Positions 49,015-58,206 of a stretch of DNA of 64,000 nt are shown piece by piece; positions within the stretch are counted from its first letter, which is position 1; every line of letters starts with the position of its first letter. Under the pieces are notes generated by a model, which was not told the origin of the DNA, did no database searches, and saw nothing but the letters and a program-made list of their open reading frames with translations. The stretch is from the NCBI GenBank assembly GCA_017519975.1, contig JAFWRM010000047.1:1-64000 (forward strand), in the 5' to 3' direction. Position numbers and translations under genes: made by a program. Origin of the DNA: Oscillospiraceae bacterium. GTDB lineage: Bacteria > Bacillota > Clostridia > Oscillospirales > Oscillospiraceae.

Positions 49015-50471
49015 GAAAACTGCTGGTCGGGCTGTTCATCGCCGTCGTCTGCTTCGCCTTCGTCATCGCCGTTGGGAACACGTATACGGTGAAGCACGAC
49101 GTGCCCCCGTGGAGCACCTCCGCGGAGGATTACGAGGTGACGCTGGAACAGGACGTCCCGCTCGCGGAAATAACGGGAGTGACGGTCAGAGACGGCAGGA
49201 TCGAGATTGGCCTGCGCTCCCTGGAGGGGCGGGGCAGAGGTCACATCATCCTCCGGGGGCCGAACGACTTCTCCTGGATGGGGAGCTTCCACGTGCACAC
49301 CTTCGGGGTGCTCACGGAGGATCTGTTCTTCGGATGGACCCGGGGAGGCTGGGTCTTCTCTGCCGGCGCCGTGCTCTGGCTCCTGTATCTTTTGGTGAGC
49401 ATGGTCCTGGAGTACCGCAGAGATATGCGGGCAAGCCTGTACCGGTACCGCAACGTCAGGGATCTGGGGCTGCTCCTGTTCATCGCGGGGACGCTGCTGG
49501 GCATCGTGCCCAGCGCGGTCGGGGACAGATCCCTGAGCGACACGGCGCACTCCGTCGTGAACGCTTCGGGCGCGTTCTCCACATTCCTGCTGCCGGTGGC
49601 GTTCGTCACCTTCATCCTGGTCACGCTGAGCACCATCCAGCTGATGAGGAAGGAGGGCCGGAACTGGCGGAACCTGCTGGCCTGCTTCCTTGGAATCTTC
49701 GTCTGCCTGGCCACGGTATTCCCCTACGCGCTGAGCGACTATCTGTTCTGGCACAGCCCGGTAGATTTCCACAGGGAGACGAGCATCCTCATGCACGCGG
49801 AAATGGCTTTCGAGGAGATCATCTTCACCGGGGTGGCCTATCTGGAGTGCATCCTGCTTGCCACCGTCATCCTGGCCGTGAAGGCTGCGCGGCACGTCCC
49901 GCCTTTCGACCGGGAGTACGTGCTGATCCTGGGCAGCCAGATCAACCGGGACGGGACACTGACGAAACTGCTGCAGGGGCGCGCCGACCGCGCGCTGGAA
50001 TTCGCAAAGATGCAGCGGGAGGCCGGAGGCCCGGATCCGGTCTTCGTGCCCTCCGGAGGGCAGGGCCCCGACGAGGTGATCTCCGAGGCCGAGGCCATGC
50101 GCCGCTATCTTCTGGAGTCCGGCGTTCCGGAGGGGAGGATCCTTCCGGAGGACCGGTCGGCCAACACCTATGAGAACCTGAAAAACTCCGCGGCGCTGAT
50201 CCGGGAAAGAGACCCGGAGGGCGAGCCGAAGATCGCGTTCTCCACGACGAACTATCACGTATTCCGGGCTGGAATGCTGGGGTGGAGCCAGGGGATCCGG
50301 GCCGAAGGGCTCGGCAGCAAAACAAAGCGCTATTTCTGGATCAACGCCTTCGTCCGGGAGTTTATCGCCACCCTGTACTCCGAGCGGAAGACGCATTTCC
50401 TGGTCATGGCCGGCCTGACGGTCATCATCCTGTTCCTCGTGGGCATCATCTATGTCTCCCGCCTCCTGTGA
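49011..50471 (+). CDS. YdcF/ElyC-type (DUF218) membrane protein
   Basis: A 486-residue protein. An N-terminal signal or anchor is followed by an extracytoplasmic stretch to about 100, then about five helices, then a DUF218 domain: EYVLILGSQINRDGTLTKLLQGRADRAL, FVPSGGQGPDEVISEAEAMRRYLLESGVPEGRILPEDRSANTYENL and STTNYHVFRAGMLG. A final helix ends the protein. DUF218 proteins such as ElyC and SanA affect envelope polymer synthesis; the reaction is unknown. The start overlaps the previous stop by 4 bp. Confidence 0.9.
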   Translation: MRKLLVGLFIAVVCFAFVIAVGNTYTVKHDVPPWSTSAEDYEVTLEQDVPLAEITGVTVRDGRIEIGLRSLEGRGRGHIILRGPNDFSWMGSFHVHTFGVLTEDLFFGWTRGGWVFSAGAVLWLLYLLVSMVLEYRRDMRASLYRYRNVRDLGLLLFIAGTLLGIVPSAVGDRSLSDTAHSVVNASGAFSTFLLPVAFVTFILVTLSTIQLMRKEGRNWRNLLACFLGIFVCLATVFPYALSDYLFWHSPVDFHRETSILMHAEMAFEEIIFTGVAYLECILLATVILAVKAARHVPPFDREYVLILGSQINRDGTLTKLLQGRADRALEFAKMQREAGGPDPVFVPSGGQGPDEVISEAEAMRRYLLESGVPEGRILPEDRSANTYENLKNSAALIRERDPEGEPKIAFSTTNYHVFRAGMLGWSQGIRAEGLGSKTKRYFWINAFVREFIATLYSERKTHFLVMAGLTVIILFLVGIIYVSRLL

Positions 50472-50496
50472 CCCGGGAAAGGGAGGGAACGGAAGG

Positions 50497-50853
50497 ATGC
50501 AGACGATCGGACAGGCGCTGGACCGGCTGGAAAGATCCCGGTTCCGGTCCGGGTTCTCTCTGGATGACAGGGACAGAAAATATCTCGAGGAGAAGGGGCC
50601 GGAGGTCATCCGGCGGCACGCGGAGGACTTCGTCCGGCAGAAGCTGGGCCCGGCGGAGCCGGTAAACGACGGCCGGCAGACGCCCATGCGGGGGCATCCG
50701 GTGTTCAAGGCCATGCACGCCACGGCCTGCTGCTGCCGCGGCTGCCTGGAGAAATGGTACCGGGTGCCGAGGGGACGGCCGCTGACGGAAAGCCAGCAGA
50801 AGAAGATCGTGAACCTGCTGATGGCCTGGATCGCCAGACAGGAAAAAGAATAG
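50497..50853 (+). CDS. DUF4186 protein
   Basis: A 118-residue protein matching the DUF4186 pattern: LERSRFRSGFSLDDRDRKYLEEKG, HAEDFVRQKLGPAEPVNDGRQTPMRGHPVF, then HATACCCRGCLEKWYRVPRGRPLTESQQ. The CCCRGC cysteines and nearby His suggest a metal site. Function is unknown. The ATG at 50497 is chosen because AGGGAGG and GGAAGG precede it; the frame opens slightly earlier inside the upstream gene. Confidence 0.9.
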   Translation: MQTIGQALDRLERSRFRSGFSLDDRDRKYLEEKGPEVIRRHAEDFVRQKLGPAEPVNDGRQTPMRGHPVFKAMHATACCCRGCLEKWYRVPRGRPLTESQQKKIVNLLMAWIARQEKE

Positions 50854-50879
50854 CGCGGGCATTCGGAAGAATGCCCGCG
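50854..50879 (+). terminator. Hairpin after the DUF4186 gene
   Basis: CGCGGGCATTC-GGAA-GAATGCCCGCG with a stable tetraloop but no T run. It could be a weak terminator or an mRNA 3' end. Confidence 0.5.
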
Positions 50880-50925
50880 TCTGCGTGGGGCTCTCCGTAT
50901 TTCCACGGAAGGGGGAAAAGCGAAA

Positions 50926-51579
50926 GTGAGAAAGAAGATCGCGCTGCAGTGGCTTCAGATCACCGCCGGACTGCTGGTGTTCTCCTTCGGGGTGCACCTG
51001 ACCATCTACGCAAACATCGGCCTGGCCCCCTGGGACTGCCTGGGCATGGGCGTGGCGAAGCACACCCCGCTGAATTACGGGCTTTCCATGACGCTGATCG
51101 CTGTGGCCGTCCTGATCGCAGACCTCATCCTGAAAGAGCGCATCGGTTTCGGGACCGTGATCGATGCGCTGCTGACGGGCAATTTCGTGCAGATGTTCAA
51201 CGACCTCAACCCGTTGCCGGAGAACGGCAGCCTGTGGCTCGGGATCGTCATCATGGCGGTCGGATTCGTTTTCATGGCGCTGGGCATGTGGATCTACATG
51301 CGGGCGGGTCAGGGCTGCGGACCGAGAGATTCCCTGCTGGTCGGGCTGGGCAAAAGGCTGCGCCGCGTGCCCATAGGGGTGGTGGAGATCCTGCTGTGGG
51401 CGGCGGTCCTGCTGGCGGGGTGGCTGCTGGGCGGACCCGTCGGCGTCGGAACGCTGATCAGCACCTTCGGCGCCGGCGCCGTGATGCAGCTGGTGTATCA
51501 TCTCGTGCGCTTCGAGCCGCGGGACGTGCGCCACCGGGACATCCTCGAGGTGATCCGGGAACTGACAGCGGAAAAATGA
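50926..51579 (+). CDS. YczE/YyaS-family membrane protein
   Basis: A 217-residue integral membrane protein with about five helices. The opening LQWLQITAGLLVFSFGVHLTIYANIGLAPWDCLGMGVAKHTPLNYG and the loop GCGPRDSLLVGLGKRL, then GGPVGVGTLISTFGAGAVMQLVYHL, fit the YczE/YitT-like family. In Bacillus subtilis YczE is linked to surfactin production by an unknown mechanism. GTG start with GGAAGGGGG upstream. Confidence 0.9.
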   Translation: MRKKIALQWLQITAGLLVFSFGVHLTIYANIGLAPWDCLGMGVAKHTPLNYGLSMTLIAVAVLIADLILKERIGFGTVIDALLTGNFVQMFNDLNPLPENGSLWLGIVIMAVGFVFMALGMWIYMRAGQGCGPRDSLLVGLGKRLRRVPIGVVEILLWAAVLLAGWLLGGPVGVGTLISTFGAGAVMQLVYHLVRFEPRDVRHRDILEVIRELTAEK

Positions 51580-51594
51580 GGGAAACAGAAGTAC

Positions 51595-51630
51595 GGGGGC
51601 CGAGGCATACGCCGCGGCCCCCGCGTTTTT
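51595..51630 (+). terminator. Terminator of the YczE gene
   Basis: GGGGGCCG-N10-CGCGGCCCCC-type stem followed by GCGTTTTT. Confidence 0.85.
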
Positions 51631-51642
51631 CCTGTGAACGCA

Positions 51643-52209
51643 TCATTCCCGGTTTTCCGGCTCGACGATGTGGTACAGCAGCCGGTGGACGGACAGAAAG
51701 ATGATCACCGCCAGAGCGGCCACCACGGCCTGGGAGGCGATGAAAACGCCGTCCGTTGCCGTAAAACCCTCGCCGCGGTGGGCAAGCTCATAGACGACGG
51801 CCCCGATGCAGGCCACCGCGCCGAGTCCGGCGGAGACGGCGGGAAGCCAGCGGAGTCTTTTGAAGGAATAATCGAAGGCCTTGCGCTGCATCGGCTGCCG
51901 GGAATGCGCCAGACGGACACAGGCGACCAGCATCAGAAAAGAGCCGATCAGGCCGAGACCGTACGCCAGCGTGACCGCCGGCGAAAAAGTCATGGCGGAT
52001 ACGCGGATGAAGCCGCACATCAGCATCAGCGCCGTGATGACCGCGGAGAAGATCACGTTCCGGCGGAAGAGAGCCGCGTTCTCCGCCTCATCGCCGTTGA
52101 AGGCGTAAAGCGCGCCGACGTAGACCGTTTCTCCGTCGACGGAAATGACGTAGTCCTTCGCGTATTCCAGTTCTCTGCGGGAGAACAGACTTCGTTTCTT
52201 ATCTGCCAT
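51643..52209 (-). CDS. Four-helix membrane protein of unknown function
   Basis: A 188-residue protein I do not recognise. After a polar N-terminal region (MADKKRSLFSRRELEYAKDYVISVDGETVYVGALYAF) come four hydrophobic segments (NVIFSAVITALMLMCGFI, LAYGLGLIGSFLMLVACV, LPAVSAGLGAVACIGAVVY and FIASQAVVAALAVIIFLSV). RBS GAAAGGA precedes the ATG at 52209. It stands alone on the minus strand, upstream of and in line with nothing obvious. Confidence 0.72.
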   Translation of the reverse strand: MADKKRSLFSRRELEYAKDYVISVDGETVYVGALYAFNGDEAENAALFRRNVIFSAVITALMLMCGFIRVSAMTFSPAVTLAYGLGLIGSFLMLVACVRLAHSRQPMQRKAFDYSFKRLRWLPAVSAGLGAVACIGAVVYELAHRGEGFTATDGVFIASQAVVAALAVIIFLSVHRLLYHIVEPENRE

Positions 52210-52295
52210 CGCAAGGTTCCTTTCCGGGGCGCCCGATCGCCCGCCCACAGTGCAGACTATGACAGATTGCCGGGCGGAAGTCAAGAGCGCGGCGG

Positions 52296-53684
52296 TCAGC
52301 CGGGAAGCGAAACTTCTTCATACAGGGCCAGCGTGGCCCCCTCTGCCGAAACGGCGTACACCCGAACCGCGGCCGTGGAGCCGGGGATCTCCGAGGCCTT
52401 CAGATATAGCAGAAAGCTGTTCCCGCCGGTCAGATAGGCGGGGTAGGTCCTGTCGTTGACCGATACGAGGATCTCCGTATCCTCCGTTACGCGGAGAGGA
52501 TCCACCGTACCGGAGAAAGCCAGATAGTTCACGTCGTTTTCCGAGATGGCGGCGGAAACGGTGCTGTCCGTCCGCGCGATCGTGATATCCCGCGGAGCCT
52601 CGGTTTCCACGGGCGTCAGGATGGGGGGATCCGTCAGATAGTCGGAGATGTTCCGTTCCACCTTCTCGATCACGACGCAGTCGGGATCCCAGGTTTCAAG
52701 ATAACGTTCCAGAGCGTTGGGCAGCCCCTTGGAATAGCAGGCGGTACCGAATTCCTCCGACAGGAAAGGGATCAGCGTGTTGGCGAAGGAATCCCGGAAC
52801 ATCAGCAGCGTTCCGCCGGCGTCCGCGCAATGGGTAACGATCCAGCCGTCCTCCACGTCGGCGTCTTCACCCTCATAGGTCCAGGCGCCGGGAAGGTCGT
52901 ACGCGGCGTTTTCCTCCTCCGGTCCGTAAAAGCTGTACAGCATGCGGTTCAGGTCCCCGTCCCTGCTTTGAACGGCCGCCGCTCTGGCGTCGGCATAGTC
53001 CTCATGCGCCATCTCCGCCGCGTCCATGACGGCGTCGTAGGCCAGCCGGGCCCCGTCGTTGTTCCAATGGGAATCCCGCTGAAGGTACAGGACGTCCTCC
53101 CGGGAGGAGAACAGGTCGAACAGGTTGACATAATTTATTCCCTGCGCCTCCAGCAGCGGCCCGAGCCGAACGGCGCTGTGATCGCGGGTGACGACGACGG
53201 AATCATAATACGGCATGTGTTCGCCGTACAGCGTATTCTTGTTCGGGGGAACGGTGAGGACAAAGGAGACGCCGCGGTGATCCAGATAGTCCTGAACGGC
53301 GGAGAAGTTGCGGGCAAGGCAGAACAGGTCCCGGTCCGACAGAGGCGACAGCCCCTGGTAATCCTCCAGTGTGGAGGAATAGTACAGCCATCCGTCGGTG
53401 CCGCGCACCACCCCGCTGACGTTCGACTCCGCGAAAACGCCGGACTGGATCTTCGCGTCCGCCGCCACCAGTTCGTTCCGCAGACCCATCCGTTCGTTGA
53501 ACCAGGTCTCAAAATCGTCGAAGAACCTGGTGTTCGGCGCCCCGTCCGCGTCTGTCAGGCGGGGAGGGTCGGCCATGGGGCGGTTTTCCGTCGTTCTTGT
53601 GGTGGGGAACAGCAGAAATCCCACGGACGGGAGAAGGCAGACGACAAGAAAGACCGAGATGAAAATGATGTGACGATATTTCAT
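52296..53684 (-). CDS. AlgJ/AlgX-like (DHHW) surface polymer acetylation protein
   Basis: A 462-residue protein with an N-terminal signal anchor (HIIFISVFLVVCLLPSVGFLL). It resembles the SGNH-like AlgX/AlgJ/DHHW group: TRTTENRPMADPPRLTDADGAPNTRFFDDFETWFNERMGLRN, GTDGWLYYSS, VLTVPPNKNTLY, the catalytic-type QRDSHWNNDGARLAYDAVM and LLMFRDSFANTLIPFLSEEF. It should move acyl groups onto an extracellular polymer with the MBOAT protein encoded 16 bp upstream. Last gene of the operon. Confidence 0.92.
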   Translation of the reverse strand: MKYRHIIFISVFLVVCLLPSVGFLLFPTTRTTENRPMADPPRLTDADGAPNTRFFDDFETWFNERMGLRNELVAADAKIQSGVFAESNVSGVVRGTDGWLYYSSTLEDYQGLSPLSDRDLFCLARNFSAVQDYLDHRGVSFVLTVPPNKNTLYGEHMPYYDSVVVTRDHSAVRLGPLLEAQGINYVNLFDLFSSREDVLYLQRDSHWNNDGARLAYDAVMDAAEMAHEDYADARAAAVQSRDGDLNRMLYSFYGPEEENAAYDLPGAWTYEGEDADVEDGWIVTHCADAGGTLLMFRDSFANTLIPFLSEEFGTACYSKGLPNALERYLETWDPDCVVIEKVERNISDYLTDPPILTPVETEAPRDITIARTDSTVSAAISENDVNYLAFSGTVDPLRVTEDTEILVSVNDRTYPAYLTGGNSFLLYLKASEIPGSTAAVRVYAVSAEGATLALYEEVSLPG

Positions 53685-53700
53685 GCGGTATGCCGCCTCC

Positions 53701-55116
53701 TTAAAACCGGAAGTAGATGAATGGATTGTAGCTGCTGCCCGCCAGGCGGATCACGCACCAGACCGCCAGCAAAAGGGCCAGCGCGTAGGAAACGGTCTGC
53801 CGGGCCTCCCGCTTCACAGACAGGACGGGCGAGTCGTTCCCGTCCGTCAGACGGTCAGTATGGCGGGACAGGATCCCGCTGCAGAGCACCGCGGCGGCCA
53901 GCATCGCGAGAAAGAACGGCGTGAGAAGACGTACGGGAAGTACCATGGCCGACGCGGAAAAATCGGATCCGCCGAACATGCGGCCGAGGTAGGCGACGGC
54001 TTCGGACAGCGTGTCGGCGCGGAAAACGACGAAGCCCAGCGTGACCGCCAGCAGCGTATACGCGTGGCCGAGCGCCTTCGGAAGACGGCGAAGCAGAGGA
54101 ACGGCTTCCTCCAGCAGGAGAAGCGCTCCGTGGAACAGACCCCATACGACGAAAGTCCAGCTGGCGCCGTGCCACAGACCGGTGAGGAAGAATACGACGA
54201 TGCGGTTGACGATGGTGCGCCCCTTGCCCTTCCGGTTGCCCCCGAGGGGGATGTATACATAATCGCGGAACCAGGAGGACAGGGAAATATGCCAGCGCCG
54301 CCAGAAATCCTGTATGGAGGACGCCAGGTAGGGGTGATCGAAGTTTTCGCGGAAATGGAAGCCGAACATCCGTCCGAGGCCAATGGCCATGTCGCTGTAT
54401 CCGCTGAAATCGTAGTAGATCTGCATCAGATACGCGATGGCGCCGATCCAGGCGGCCAGGGCGTTGATCTCAGAGGCGCCCGCGCCGAATACGGCGTCGG
54501 CGGCGGCGCCCATGGTGTTGGCGATCAGAACCTTTTTGCCGAGGCCGACAGCAAAGCGCCGCAGACCCGAAGCGATCTGCTCCGGATCTGCGGTGCGCGT
54601 ATCGATCTCCTGCGCGATGTCCGTATACCGTACGATGGGACCCGCGATCAGCTGCGGAAAGAAGGAGATGTAGAGAAGCACTTTTGCGTAATTCTTCTGG
54701 GAGGATACCTGACCGCGCCATACGTCGATCACGTAGGACAGCGCCTGGAACGTGAAGAACGAGATGCCGATGGGAAGGGCGATGGCGGGCACAGGAAGGC
54801 CGAGCCCTGTCAGAGCGTTGACGTTCGATACGAGGAACCCGGCGTATTTGAACACTGCCAGCACGCCCACGTTGACGGCGACCGCCAGAACGAGCCACAG
54901 CTTTCGGCGATGCTTTTTGATGAGAAGCGCGAGCAGATAGTTGAACATGGCGCTGGCCAGCATCAGGAAAACGTAAAAGGGTTCCCCGTAGGCGTAGAAA
55001 AGCAGGCTTGCCGCCAGCAGCAGGCCGTTCTGTATCTTTCGGTTCCTGACGACAGTGTGCAGGATCAGCACCACCGGCAGAAAAATGCACAGGAAAACAA
55101 GAGAGCTGAAAACCAT
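53701..55116 (-). CDS. MBOAT family O-acyltransferase (AlgI/PatA-like)
   Basis: A 471-residue multi-helix membrane acyltransferase. Landmarks are MVFSSLVFLCIFLPVVLILH, IGISFFTFQALSYVIDVWRG, FFPQLIAGPIVRY, YYDFSGYSDMAIGLGRMFGF, DFWRRWHISLSSWFRDYVYIPLGGNR and the catalytic His in FFLTGLWHGASWTFVVWG. It passes an acyl group, usually acetyl, across the membrane to a DHHW/AlgJ-type partner, the next gene. It lies 19 bp after the repeat/transglutaminase gene, so the surface operon continues. Confidence 0.95.
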   Translation of the reverse strand: MVFSSLVFLCIFLPVVLILHTVVRNRKIQNGLLLAASLLFYAYGEPFYVFLMLASAMFNYLLALLIKKHRRKLWLVLAVAVNVGVLAVFKYAGFLVSNVNALTGLGLPVPAIALPIGISFFTFQALSYVIDVWRGQVSSQKNYAKVLLYISFFPQLIAGPIVRYTDIAQEIDTRTADPEQIASGLRRFAVGLGKKVLIANTMGAAADAVFGAGASEINALAAWIGAIAYLMQIYYDFSGYSDMAIGLGRMFGFHFRENFDHPYLASSIQDFWRRWHISLSSWFRDYVYIPLGGNRKGKGRTIVNRIVVFFLTGLWHGASWTFVVWGLFHGALLLLEEAVPLLRRLPKALGHAYTLLAVTLGFVVFRADTLSEAVAYLGRMFGGSDFSASAMVLPVRLLTPFFLAMLAAAVLCSGILSRHTDRLTDGNDSPVLSVKREARQTVSYALALLLAVWCVIRLAGSSYNPFIYFRF

Positions 55117-55135
55117 AAGTCAGATTACCGTCCGT

Positions 55136-56973
55136 TCAGAACAGATTTGTTCCAACGCCGTCAAAATAGAGCGTCCCGTACGCCTGGGAATACGGCCTTT
55201 TTCGCACAAGACTCTGGGAGAACCGACTGAATTTCTGCAGCTCGGGATCGTAGGAGTACCACACGCCGTCCTGCTTGACCGTCGTCCACCCATGATAGGT
55301 GAGGGGCACGGAGGCGCCCGGCGTCATGCCGTGGTAGACCATTACGGGCAGGCCGGTGGCCTCATGCACCAGGAAGCCGAAGAAGGAGGCGTAGCGGTAG
55401 CAGTTGCCGCCCTGCTTGTCCATCAGACTGGCGGCCATGTCGTCCGTCCAGCCGTCTTCCCAGACCCAGGAGGAACTGGCGTGCTCATACGTCCGGAGGT
55501 ACGTCAGCCCGCTGTTGAGGATCCAGTCGTAGATCGCGTCGATTTTCTGCTGCTCGGTCATGCCGGGGCGCACGATCTGGTCGAGGTACTGGATGATGCG
55601 GTATTTGGTCGGGCACTTGCCGGAAGCGTCCAGCCGGTAGCCCTCCTTCACGGCGTTCGTCAGAAGAACGCCGTTCGCGTCGGCGAAATAATAGCCGTCT
55701 CCCACGCAGAACCATCCGTTCGCAGCGCGGGCGTAGCTGCTGTCAAAATAGGCGGGAGAACCGTTGACGGTCGTGAAGGCGTCTCTGGCGGCCCGTCCGT
55801 TCTCCTGAAAGTAATAGTTCGTGCCGTTCACCGCCATGAAGGAAGCGGTAAGGGCCTGGCCGGTGGGCTGGAAATAGTAATAATAGGACTGCGTACCGAA
55901 AGCGACGCTCTTCAGGCCTCCCGTAAACGCCTTTCCGTCCGGCTGGAAGAAGAAATACCGGGTTTTACCGCTCAGACTGACCGTTTTGTAACCGGTGGTG
56001 AAAGCCTGACCGTTGCTCAGGAAATATAATAGTCGTTCCCGTCTGGCTTCGGAACGGCCTTGTAGCCTCCGGTAAAGGCACTGCCGTCCGACTGGAGCAG
56101 AAAATAGGCGGTGCGTGAACCGAGGGAGACGGAACGGATGTCGTCGGTCACGGCGCGGCCGTCGCTGCCGAAGAAGTAATAATACTTTTTCCCGTTCCTC
56201 ATAACGGTCTTGTACCCGGTATTGTAGCCCTGCCCGTTGGAAAGAAAATAGAAGTAGCAGAGCTTCCCGTCGATGGTGATCTCCTTATATCCGCCGGTGA
56301 AGGCGGTGCCGTCCGGCTGGAAGAAGAAGTAATACTGCTTTCCGCCCTGTGAAAAGGATTTGTATCCATCCGTAAAGGCGGAACCGTCCTCCTGAAAATA
56401 GAAATACACGCGCTTTCCGTTCAGAGTGAAGGCCTTGTAACCGCCGGTAAAGGCGGTCCCATCCTCCTGGAACCAGTAATACCGCGTCACGCCGTCGACC
56501 GTGCCGGAAAGATATCCGCCGGTAAAGGCGGTCCCATCTTCCTGGAACCAGTAGTAGGATACTTTGCCGTCCGTCTCCACCGCCTTGAAGCCGCCGGTGA
56601 AGCGGGTGCCGTCGTCCTCATAGTAGACCAGCGCTCCGTCTTCCGCCATCAGACCGCGGGGCCCCTGCGGTTCTTCGGGGTCCTGCGGTTCTTCGCGGTC
56701 CTGCGGTTCTTCGGGGTCCTGCGGCTCCTCGGGGTCCTGTGGCTCCTCGGGGTCCTGCGGTTCCCCGGGATCCTGAGGGTCCTCTGGATCCACGGTGACC
56801 GGGGGCTCCTCCGCTTCCGGAACGGGATCCTCTTCCGCGGTGATGGCCGGCGTTTCTGTTTCCGCGGCGTAGCTGTCACCGACCGGAAGCTGGGAAAGAA
56901 CAAGAGCCAGTACAAGCATCAGGATGGCCGCGCCGGAGAAACGGAGAAGCTGCCAGTGGCGTCCGTGCTTCAT
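55136..56973 (-). pseudogene. Cell-wall-repeat and transglutaminase-like surface protein, one-base frameshift
   Basis: Two frames (56973-56017 and 55837-55136, the second open further upstream) join to a 612-residue protein if one T is restored in TATTAT-AT near 56022-56033. Parts in order: signal peptide, about six EPQDPE units, about ten glucan/choline-binding-type repeats (GTAFTGGYK, YYWFQEDG), and a C-terminal transglutaminase-like domain with Cys in GGNCYRYASFF, His in YHGWTTV and Asp in SYDPE. The 1838-bp span plus one base is an exact multiple of three. It may be a true break, a slipping repeat tract or a sequence error. Confidence 0.85.
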
Positions 56974-57887
56974 CAGAAGGGCACCTCCTCCTGGGTTCCG
57001 TCGGAGTAGGTAATGACCTTGACTCCGTGTCCGGATCCGTCGCAGTCTTCATATACTTCCACGCTGACGATGTAGCGCTCGCTGGCGGTCGAGGAGCCGG
57101 AATCCCCGGATCCCGATCCGCTGCCGCCGGAGGATCCGGAACTGCCGGAGTCGGAGGACCCGCCGGATCCGGAAGACGATCCGCTGCCGGAAGAGGAAGA
57201 AGACCCGGACGAAGAAGAGGATCCGGACGAAGAGGAAGACCCGGACGAAGAGGAAGACCCGGACGAAGTGCCGGATCCGGAAGAGGAACCGGAGGATCTT
57301 CCCGATCCGGAACTGCCGGAGGAGGATGAAGAGGGGCCGGTGGATATCGTCACGGCTTCCTCCTCGGATTCCTGTTCCGGCTCCGGCTCAGGTTCGCGAA
57401 GGGAAATGACGATGGTCATGTTATCCTTCAGAGGCGCGTCCGGATCGACGTTCAATTCCATGTCTTCCGACAGCTGGATCCCGACGGACCGAATGGCGTC
57501 GGTCACCGTGCCGCCATAGCATACCGCGGTATGCTGTATTCCCTCCGGATCGTCCGGGGAGACCATGAGCACGGAAACGCTGGTCATGCGCAGAACGCGG
57601 ATGGTCACGTTGCCCGTCACGTCCTGATCCCCGTCGAAGGTGAGCACATCCCCCTCGTTCAGGGTGACGCCCGCCTCCTTCAGGTAATCGGAAATGGTTT
57701 TTCCCTGGGGATCTTCGATGGCGATGCTGCGCCCGTCCGCCTGTATGTACACCGTCTGGGCCGCCTCGGGAACGGCGGCGGTCAGGACCTCCGGCGTCTG
57801 CGCGGTCTGCTGACATCCGGTCAGCAGGAACAGAGCCATGAGGGCGGCGATCGCCGGACAGATCACGCGGGACAGATTCGTTGTCAT
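56973..57887 (-). CDS. DUF348 lipoprotein with Ser/Gly repeat region
   Basis: A 304-residue lipoprotein: signal IAALMALFLLTGCQQT with lipid Cys at about 25. Two DUF348/YabE-type domains follow (VYIQADGRSIAIEDPQGKTISDYLKEAGVTL and VCYGGTVTDAIRSVGIQLSEDMEL). An acidic linker leads into about 85 residues of Ser/Gly, including several GSSSSS units of 18 nt, then a short C-terminal domain (ERYIVSVEVYEDCDGSGHGVKVITYSDG). The usual G5 or RpfB/3D catalytic domain is missing. The stop overlaps the next start by 1 bp (TGATG). First gene of the surface operon. Confidence 0.88.
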   Translation of the reverse strand: MTTNLSRVICPAIAALMALFLLTGCQQTAQTPEVLTAAVPEAAQTVYIQADGRSIAIEDPQGKTISDYLKEAGVTLNEGDVLTFDGDQDVTGNVTIRVLRMTSVSVLMVSPDDPEGIQHTAVCYGGTVTDAIRSVGIQLSEDMELNVDPDAPLKDNMTIVISLREPEPEPEQESEEEAVTISTGPSSSSSGSSGSGRSSGSSSGSGTSSGSSSSSGSSSSSGSSSSSGSSSSSGSGSSSGSGGSSDSGSSGSSGGSGSGSGDSGSSTASERYIVSVEVYEDCDGSGHGVKVITYSDGTQEEVPF

Positions 57888-58010
57888 GGATCAGCAACTC
57901 CTTGTGTAGGCATCGTCGAAGCGGCATCTGCGGTCGCGCGGCTGCCGGCACCCGACCCGTGGCTGTTGGGAAGGCACGGAACATGCATGAATGATTACGC
58001 ATTTTCTATA

Positions 58011-58040
58011 TTTATACCATATGATTAGCTGAAGAGCAAA
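58011..58040 (-). promoter_or_regulatory. Promoter of the surface-protein operon
   Basis: Minus strand TTTGCT (58040-58035), 18 bp, TATAAA (58016-58011) with a TG just upstream (extended -10). It leaves a leader of about 120 nt with no recognised structure (57888-58005). Confidence 0.6.
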
Positions 58041-58070
58041 GGAAAGAACGCTGTTTTTCCGCGCCTGAAA

Positions 58071-58104
58071 GAAAAAAACCGCGCCGGGCGAAAGCCGGCG
58101 CGGA
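58071..58104 (-). terminator. Terminator after the 146-residue protein gene
   Basis: Minus strand CCGCGCCGGC-TTTC-GCCCGGCGCGG followed by T7. The stretch 58105-58206 between this and the stop holds nothing recognisable. Confidence 0.85.
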
Positions 58105-58206
58105 GCAGGATGAGGATCCAGAGTCATGGGGGAGGAGGGCCCTCCGCCCGTATTTCGGAAGATGAGGGACAGGTCCGGGGCATCGGCCCTGCGTTCGGCC
58201 TGCGGA

